In this document: positions 57,358 through 64,000 of the stretch, piece after piece
Layout: each line of letters begins with the position of its first letter
Numbering within the stretch: position 1 is the stretch's first letter
Assembly (NCBI GenBank): GCA_022575985.1
Contig: JAKSXM010000107.1
Span: forward strand, 4,774,001-4,838,000
Direction of reading: 5' to 3'
Source: Anagrus nilaparvatae
Lineage: Eukaryota > Arthropoda > Insecta > Hymenoptera > Mymaridae
Length of the DNA stretch: 64,000 nucleotides
Program-made: the position numbers and the translations under genes
The notes under the pieces: generated by a model
Told to the model about the DNA's origin: nothing
The model's database searches: none
The model's input: the letters and a program-made list of their open reading frames with translations, nothing else

Positions 57358-57990
57358 AGTTTTTTTTGTCATTATACTTTAAAAATATCACATCCAGCAC
57401 CCAAAGACCGTGTATTTGCCTTTTTCAGGATTCAACAAAAAAAATTGTCCCCACTCCTATATTAATCCTCCGGATCCTCCGTTTTTTTATTTACTAAATA
57501 AATATTTTAAAAAAGCCATTTTTCATACCGCAGAAGTTATGAAAAGTCTGAAAAATAAAATTTAATACATTTTTAACATGGAACATGTTCATTGGATGGG
57601 TTATTGAAAAAATCCGTCTCGGCAGGGGGTGGGTAAAAAAGTTACGTTTTTAAGGGGAGGGGGGGGGTAAATTACAGGGTGATCCAGAGCGGATGCATTG
57701 ATTGCTTATTAGTTAACCAATCGCAGCTAAGATTACAATAAAATAAAATTCACGTCCCGTTCGGGATCACCGTGTATTGACGTTTTAAGGTGGGGGGGGG
57801 GGGTTAAATATTGACGACATTTTTAGGGGGAGGGGTTGTGAAATAGACTTAGAATATTTCCGATTAAAAAAATTAGAATAATTTGATGTGGGAGTCAGGG
57901 CCTGATCAGGCCCTGATAAGAACAAGAACTTAGAATACTTTAGGTTTATGGACTTAGGATTGGTTCACAATTCTTTGTTATTTAAAATTT
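57358..57990. repeat. Right arm of the LINE-interrupted element plus G-run repeats
   Basis: 57365-57412 is the inverse of 51460-51515. From about 57570 (aacatggaacatgtt) the segment has long G runs (57655-57669, 57791-57803, 57830-57836) and ttctaagtc-like words. It resembles an inverted, shorter relative of the 53551-54050 element. Confidence 0.55.
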
Positions 57991-58031
57991 TTGGTTATTT
58001 AATTTTAAATTATTCTAAATTAGTAAATTTT

Positions 58032-59342
58032 ATGTACGAAAAAATTGAAATTATTCGGTCTAAAAAATCAGTACTGTTAAACATCGATGGCTACCTATAT
58101 TACAAACATTCTGGTGATCCTCAGAGAAGAGCTTATTGGATATGTAAAAAAAAAGAATCTTGTGGTGTCAGAAGTATAACAGTAGTTAAAAACGGAATAA
58201 TAAATGTCGTAAAAGGTCCTGACGATGAAGATTATGAACATATTAACCATGCCCCTAATCCAGAAGAAGTAGAAGCAGCAAAGATCGTGAACAATTTGAA
58301 GCGTGCAGCTGATCAACACCCAGAAGAGCCACCTTCACGAATTTTGAGAACTGAATTGAGAAATATACCATCTGGTTAGTTACAACTAAAATAAATTCTT
58401 AAGCCTAACCTCATTAATTATATTTCTGAAAATTTCATAGAAGTCATAGCTGAACTGCCTGATCAAATCAACTTACGTAAAGGAATGTCACGCACACGTT
58501 TGCGAAAAATGCCTGCAACCCCACAAAATTTACAAGACTTGGAGGAAATCCCTAACGAATACGAGCAATCATTATCTGGAGACAACTTTTTCCTTTACGA
58601 TTCCTATGAGAATGATGAAGTTGAAGAATTTGGAAGAATTCTAATATTTGCCACAAAAGAAAATATAAGACAGCTTTTTAGATGCAATACCTGGTTTGTG
58701 GATGGCACTTTCAAGTGTGCGCCATCAATTTTTTTCCAGCTTTTCGTTATCATGGGGGCAATTTCGCATGTAGATCGAAAAGGAAAACTTCAAACAACTG
58801 CTTTACCACTTGTTTATTCACTTCTCGAATCTAAAGAAAAAATTTCGTATCAAAAGGTTTTTGAAATTACAATATCATCCGTACGTAATTTAAATATTCA
58901 AGTAAATATGCCATCAACAATAATTACTGATTATGAGCAAAGTATAATTCTTGCTGCTAAAGAAGTGATTGGGGAGGAAAATATTAAATGTTGTCTATTT
59001 CATCTTTGTCAGAATATTTACCGTCATATCCAATCTGAAGGATTGCAAGCACGATACCGTGATCCAAATGATAGAACAATTAAAGTAGCTAGCCACATGA
59101 TTTGCGCTTTGGCATTTATACCACCAGACCAAGTTAAAGATACTTTTATAAACATCAAAGAAGAAATTCCAGAAGATTTAATTCTTGTTTATGATTATTT
59201 TGGAATAAATTATGTACTTGGCAGGCCTTCTAGAAGGCAAAATCGTCGAGGTAGACCACCCATGATTCCGCCTATTTACCCTCCTAAACTGTGGAATCAG
59301 TACCATTCTGTTTTACAAGGAACTGATCGAACAAATAATAAT
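58032..59342 (+). pseudogene. FLYWCH-MULE transposase, N-terminal part (two exons)
   Basis: Exon 1 is 58032-58374 (ATG chosen because the upstream frame is repeat sequence). It encodes a FLYWCH zinc finger: YLYYKH, YWICKKKESCGVR and HINHAP with the C-C-H-H ligands. A 66-nt intron (58375-58440, gttagt...tcatag) joins in phase 1 to exon 2. Exon 2 carries a MULE DDE core: first Asp in WFVDGTFK (58701), second Asp in IITDYEQ (58929) and the CCLFHLCQN motif. Coding similarity stops at TDRTNN near 59339 where a 3.3-kb insertion begins. The remaining C-terminus, including the catalytic Glu, is at 62646-62927. FLYWCH plus MULE is a known animal Mutator-like transposase layout. Confidence 0.85.
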
Positions 59343-59403
59343 TCGGAAAATAAAAATAAAGACGATCAAAAATGGAACAAATTTAGAAATAATTTATTTA
59401 TTT

Positions 59404-59437
59404 CGACGTTTCGAAAGCTCAGGCTTTCATTATCAAG
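59404..59437 (-). ncRNA. Hammerhead-like core near the left end of the insertion
   Basis: On the minus strand, a TGATAATGA-like box is followed by a GAAAGC-ctga-GCTTTC stem-loop and GAAACGTCG. Box 1 deviates from CTGANGA, so activity is doubtful. Confidence 0.3.
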
Positions 59438-62317
59438 AAATTCTGTAACAATTATAATTATAAATATAAATTTATAAGATATTGTTTCTAATTATACAGA
59501 ATTTTTTTAAAAAAATTTTTAATTTTTACTTACATAACTTTTATAGAAAATAAGTAACCAAACTATGAAATCACATAATATATAAAAATACATATATAAA
59601 AAATAGTATACTTTATAAAACAGAGTCGACCGATATTTGTTTATATTATAATAAGTTTATGAGTGTGGCTGGAGGACTGTTTTTTAACTGATCCATTTGA
59701 AGAAATTATTTTATTTTATTTTTATTTTTATTTTTAGAAATTATAACGTATTTACGTGGGAGAGGGGTAAAAAAATTTTTTTTGGAAAAGATTTTAAAAA
59801 AGACTTTAAAAATTTTTATATGAGAAAAAAATTTTTTTATATAATATATGAGAATGATTTTAAAATTTGTAAGAAAAATTTTTTAGGAAAAAAATTTTTT
59901 TTATTTTTTTAATGTAATTAAGGTAGGTTTATTTTAAACGTTTTTTTATTAGGTGTATTGTGTTTTTAAAAAATTATTTCATTTTTTGAGTGTCTTCTCT
60001 ACGGTTTAAGTGTGTTCAGTGTCTTTATAGAACGTGCAAGTATATGGGCATATCTCACCAAGTGGTTATATTTCTAATTTTATAAAATAAATTTTATTTT
60101 TGAGAGCACAATAATGAAATTTGGACAGAAGTTTAAAAAAACAATAAAAATTAAGATTTTCTTTGCGTAACTTAATTTTAAGCTACGGCGTTTGATAAAT
60201 GAACTTCTTAAATTAAAAAATATATTTAAGGTTATAATTACTGAATAATGAAATTAGTTCTCAAAAATGCTGGAAAATATAGAGGTATATAACAGTCCAA
60301 AAACCAATAATAAGAAGATAAATTTTCAATTTTTTTAATAAACAAAAAATTAATGTTCTACAGACTGCGCTATAGGTATAGCTAGGCTAAGCTCCCTGAA
60401 TCTTTAACTCATTGCTCACATAAAGCCTAAAATATAGTTAACGTTAAAGCCTAAAATATAGTTAACATATTTAACTTCCTATTACTAATTACTTGTTTTA
60501 AAAATTCTTTATCATTATACCTAATTTTTATTTAACTACTGCTAAAATCATGGGCGTATCAAAAGGGGAGTGGTAAGGGTGATTGTCTCCCCTGAGCTCC
60601 AAAAAATGCATGTTTTTTGTTCATAATTTTGTTTTCTTATACAAATTTCATAAGAAAGCATACAAAATTTTGCTTAAGCACCCCACCCCCTTAGGCCCTT
60701 TTCTGAATCCACCACTGGTTAAAATATGATTGCATTATCGTATTATAATTTATTAAATCATTTAGTTGTGCCTTCTATGATTTTTGAAACATTTTTTAAG
60801 AGTTTTTGTTTTTTTTCAAAATGTATATTTCTTGAAATATGGATTTTAATGATCCACTAAGTATGACCTAAAACTACAAAATTTTATTTATTTTTTTAAA
60901 GTACTAAATTCAAATCAAAAACATCTTTTTTGAACTAAGAATGAAATATACGTAATTCTTACACGTTTGTTATTTTTAGGTTATTGGTAAAAAACGCTTC
61001 TAAATTGTACGATTAGTTTATATAAAACTGAGGTTTATACATACAGAGTATTGAATTAAGCTATGCCGTTTTTTTTAACTGAAATCTGATAAAATTTTAC
61101 ATAAATCACAAAAGATTTTGCGAAGATTTTTTAAAAATTGAACGAGTGCCATTAAAAAATGTGATTTTAGTACCAAAATTACGCATCGACAACAAAGCCT
61201 TTTGATGTCGATATCTACTAAATTATTGGAGGCACCAGTTTTTCTCAAATCACTTTCAAATTGTGAAACATTGTAAAGAATTTACACAAGAGTTAGAAGT
61301 AAAAATTGTTCACGGCATTCATTTGTGGCTTAAAAAACTTTCTTTGGTCGTATTTATTTGAAAATGTGGTTACCAATATTTCAGCTGGCAGAATTTTTTT
61401 TAGAAAAGGAGCACACTATTTTAATTATGTGAAGAAATTAAATATATTATTAATTTATCAAAATCTATTTATAAAAAGGAAAATAGTTTTACGGCATTCC
61501 TTCTGTAATGTTAAGAATTTAAAAAACTTAAAAAGGTTACCAACAAAATTATAAGATGATACTTTTACAAAAATACTATAGATTTAATTAATAAAAAACT
61601 TTCCTAATTAGATAATACAAAAAAACGAATAAATGATTTAATATTTTAATAATATTTTTAAATAAAAAAATTTATTTTTGCTGTTTTGCTTTTTTATAAC
61701 GATTTTAAAACTTTGTTTTGCGTTATTTATAGAAAAAATAGTTTAAAAATACGTTAAAGAAAAAAATCAAAGAAAAAAATATTTCTCTCTCATTAGAACT
61801 ACATAAAATTACAGCTGTGACATAAGATCTTTAAATTTATATATTTTATGTAATTTCTAGGTACTTGAGCTACAAACTCTTAACCCTTGATTCCTATACA
61901 TTAGTAATTAAAAAAATATCAATTTTGTTTATCTTACTCAAATTCTTTCAATATAAAAAAAATTTTTTTTTTCTCTTTGTCTAATAATAAAAAAATTTTG
62001 TTAACGTATGAATCGGTGGACCTTTAAACTTTTTCAATGTAATAGATTTTAGTACTTCATTAGCAATGAGAACAGAAACTCTTATAACTAAAATTACAGT
62101 TTATTATTGTTTTCTATATATATATAAAATTTTTTTTTTTTTTAATTTTATAATGTTTATTGTATAATATTATGTTTCTAATTCAAAAAGATATTTTTTA
62201 AAATTTTCGTAAGTTAATTATTATATATTTATTTAAATTGAAAATTTAGGTTTTCTGTAATAAAAAAATTTTGTTAAAAATTTGTTTATATAAATTGTAT
62301 GCATTGTATTTTCAGAT

Positions 62318-62351
62318 CTTGAAAAGGGAGACACAGATCTCCGAAACGTCG
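62318..62351 (+). ncRNA. Hammerhead-like core near the right end of the insertion
   Basis: CTTGAAAAG is followed by a GGAGA...TCTCC stem-loop and CGAAACGTCG. It has the same layout as at 3654 and 10810, with a degraded first box. Confidence 0.3.
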
Positions 62352-62645
62352 ATGTAAAAACATTAAAGAAATATCTTGTTCCAAAAAGATCGCATTTATT
62401 ATTCATAATAAATTTCCTACTAAAATCTTACCAACAAAATATTAGGGTTTCGAATCATTCCGAGGCTGTTATTTCATAATAATTAAAGAAATTAGGGAAA
62501 AAAATTTCTTGAGACTTGAGAAGAAACATATTTAAATAAATTTCAATAATTTTTTTTTAAAACAGAAAGCTGGATTTTCATTAAAATCCTCATGTATGCA
62601 ATATAACCACTTGGTGAGATATGCCCATATATACTTGTTTAATAA

Positions 62646-62927
62646 AATAATAATTTGGAAGGTTGGCATAATCGCCTGCAAACTGTTATCGGTAAACATC
62701 ATCCAAGTTTATATGCGTTTTTAAGTGAGTTAAAGAAGGAACAAGCAGATACGGAGATTATGATACGGCAGTTACAATTAGGCCAAGAAGTAAAGAAGGG
62801 TAAGGATTCAAAGCGAAGATTAAAAGAAGAAAGGCTCCTGTCAATTGTTCTACAATATAACGATTATTTGGAAAGGAATGATGTTATACAATATTTGAAG
62901 GATATTGGCTATTATATAAATTTGTAA
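62646..62927 (+). pseudogene. FLYWCH-MULE transposase, C-terminal part
   Basis: From NNLEGWHNRLQTVIG the frame continues through SLYAFLSELKKEQADTE to a TAA at 62925-62927 (about 92 residues). The Glu in LEGWHNR is the third catalytic residue of the MULE core and follows directly, in frame, from the TNN end of the part at 58032-59342. It has no start codon of its own. Confidence 0.85.
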
Positions 62928-63689
62928 AAAAATAATTTGGAAATTGAAAAAAAATTTTTATTTATTTTGGTAAAAAAAATTTTTGGAAAAAATTAATAAA
63001 AAAATTAATAAATAAAAGTTAAAATAAGATAAAACTTTTTTAAATGCAAGATTAAAACAAAAATAAAGAAAAAAACTCACATTGTATTTTTCCGATTTTA
63101 TTTTTCCCTGGAGATAGTTTTCAACAGCAATAATTAGCTCTAACATTCCTTTATTGATACAGAATAAAATAACAATTTCAATATTCAATTACTCTTAAAA
63201 CGTGGCACTTATTAATTTGATTATTAGTTCCTAAATATTGTGAAAAAACCCATAAGATGGAAAGTTTCTGCTGTATTTTCCTATTTTCTAACAAATAACA
63301 AGGTTAAAAAATAAGGGGCGGTTTTTTGGTGTCCTTTTTGGCCAATGCTTAAAAATTCTAACTATGCTTAAAATTTTTTTACGTCTTATTTAAACATTAT
63401 TATTGAATAATCCAATCAAAACTTTTAAAATCCTTAAATTAAAAAATTACTGAAACTCTTTTCTTTCTTTTTTTTAACATGATCAGCTTCGCTCTACCCG
63501 TGATTGACGGTATCTAGTAATAAATCGATATTAATTATGATAATTATCACTTTAAAATATCGAAAAATTTTTTATAAAATTTGTTAATAAATATTTCTCA
63601 AAAAGGTCAAAAAATTGTTTCAAAGTAATTAAAAAAAATATATCATTTTATTTACATATTTGTAAAAACATGGTAAAAACTTCTTCAAT
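62928..63689. other. AT-rich stretch without recognisable genes
   Basis: No supported gene. The right end of the MULE element should lie here, but I cannot see a matching terminal inverted repeat. Confidence 0.45.
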
Positions 63690-63905
63690 GATAAACGTCT
63701 TCAATGGCCCGACATGCCTCTCCAGAATTAAAATACCGAAAAATGTCAAATATAAACTAATTATGTTTTGGCCTTAGTTAAAAACCTAGGCTATTCAGGG
63801 GTTTTATACTTTTAGTTTTTTTTCAAATAATGTTTATTTTTGTGGACCCATAACTTTTTCCAGAACACGCGGCCGAAAAAATTAGGATATGAAAATGCAT
63901 GTATT
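63690..63905. mobile_element. Half copy of the 49505-49945 foldback family
   Basis: tcttcaatggcccgacatgc, attatgttttggcct and ccagaacacgcggccgaaaa match, in inverted order, the left arm of the 49505-49945 element. Only one arm is present. Confidence 0.7.
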
Positions 63906-64000
63906 TAGGTCTTATGTATTTAGGAATATCTCTGTGCCAAAATTCAGCTGTCGTACTTACACGCACTTATTACCATACCATTATCATTACCAGGTTCCTA

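Larger units (their letters stand above)
59340..62648. mobile_element. ~3.3-kb insertion within the MULE transposase
   Basis: It separates AAT AAT of exon 2 from AAT AAT TTG GAA of its continuation; AATAAT on both sides (59334-59339 and 62649-62654) may be the target duplication. The insert is AT-rich with two hammerhead-like motifs near its ends in opposite orientation (59404-59437 minus, 62318-62351 plus). Another inverted pair, tatgggcatatctcaccaag (60043) versus its inverse (about 62610), lies inside. No reverse transcriptase or transposase frame is seen; frames at 59697 and 61306 are low-complexity. Confidence 0.6.

Noticed and set aside
61306..61554. Gene in the insertion (82 codons)
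   Set aside because: AT-driven composition, no recognisable motif and no splice support.
1..64000. CRISPR arrays or bacterial operons
   Set aside because: Tandem repeats are present, but none has regular short repeats with unique spacers, and all coding evidence is eukaryotic.

Overview
The window looks like AT-rich insect nuclear DNA. Genes have eukaryotic splice signals (gtaagt donor, polypyrimidine-ag acceptors). One chemoreceptor-type ionotropic receptor gene is present, and the transposable-element set (BEL/Pao, Gypsy, R1-clade LINE, Transib, FLYWCH-MULE, TAA-target MITEs) is typical of arthropods. A hymenopteran such as a parasitoid wasp would fit, but that assignment is inference only. 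Nearly everything here is mobile or repeat-derived. The only convincing host gene is the ionotropic receptor at 22156-24423 (minus). A broken, intron-containing Lys/Glu-rich gene lies at 308-1333.

Layout. 1-11.5 kb: the three-exon pseudogene, then tandem and inverted repeat clusters (460-bp, ~350-bp, ~305-bp and ~100-bp units) and a 520-bp foldback element. 11.56-18.37 kb: a complete BEL/Pao retrotransposon with matching 514-bp LTRs, an open 1781-codon gag-pol and a perfect 5-bp target duplication (GAATG), so a young insertion. 18.4-22.1 kb: two poly(A)-tailed copies of a ~105-bp retroposon, one of them split by a CACAGTG-ended MITE with a CGACG duplication; a ~125-bp minisatellite; and GC-rich palindromes. 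22.1-24.4 kb: the receptor gene.

24.7-40.15 kb is a four-level nest. A ~4-kb foldback element, with arms built from ~320-bp tandem units, contains a 415-bp palindrome, a ~690-bp inverted-repeat element and a Gypsy retrotransposon (26872-37313, duplication TGTTT). The Gypsy element is itself split by a 5183-bp Transib transposon (29871-35053, duplication CTAGG). The Transib ends start with CACAGTG, the same heptamer as a V(D)J recombination signal. Its transposase gene appears intact once a 19-nt first exon and a 1642-nt intron are recognised.

40-51 kb is non-coding, with foldback/MITE elements (two with TAA duplications as in PIF/Harbinger), hairpin repeats and a tRNA-like relic. 51.6-57.3 kb: an R1-clade LINE with a ~14-bp duplication (AATGCCAACCCTTT), intact ORF1, and an ORF2 broken by a 500-bp element carrying a C-run minisatellite and by one stop codon. 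58.0-62.9 kb: a FLYWCH-MULE transposase gene cut by a 3.3-kb insertion between its second catalytic Asp and its catalytic Glu. 62.9-64 kb: AT-rich DNA with one half-copy of a foldback repeat.

The elements act as independent genomic parasites rather than a pathway. The most informative signals are the nesting order, the target duplications, and the Transib autonomous/non-autonomous pair.
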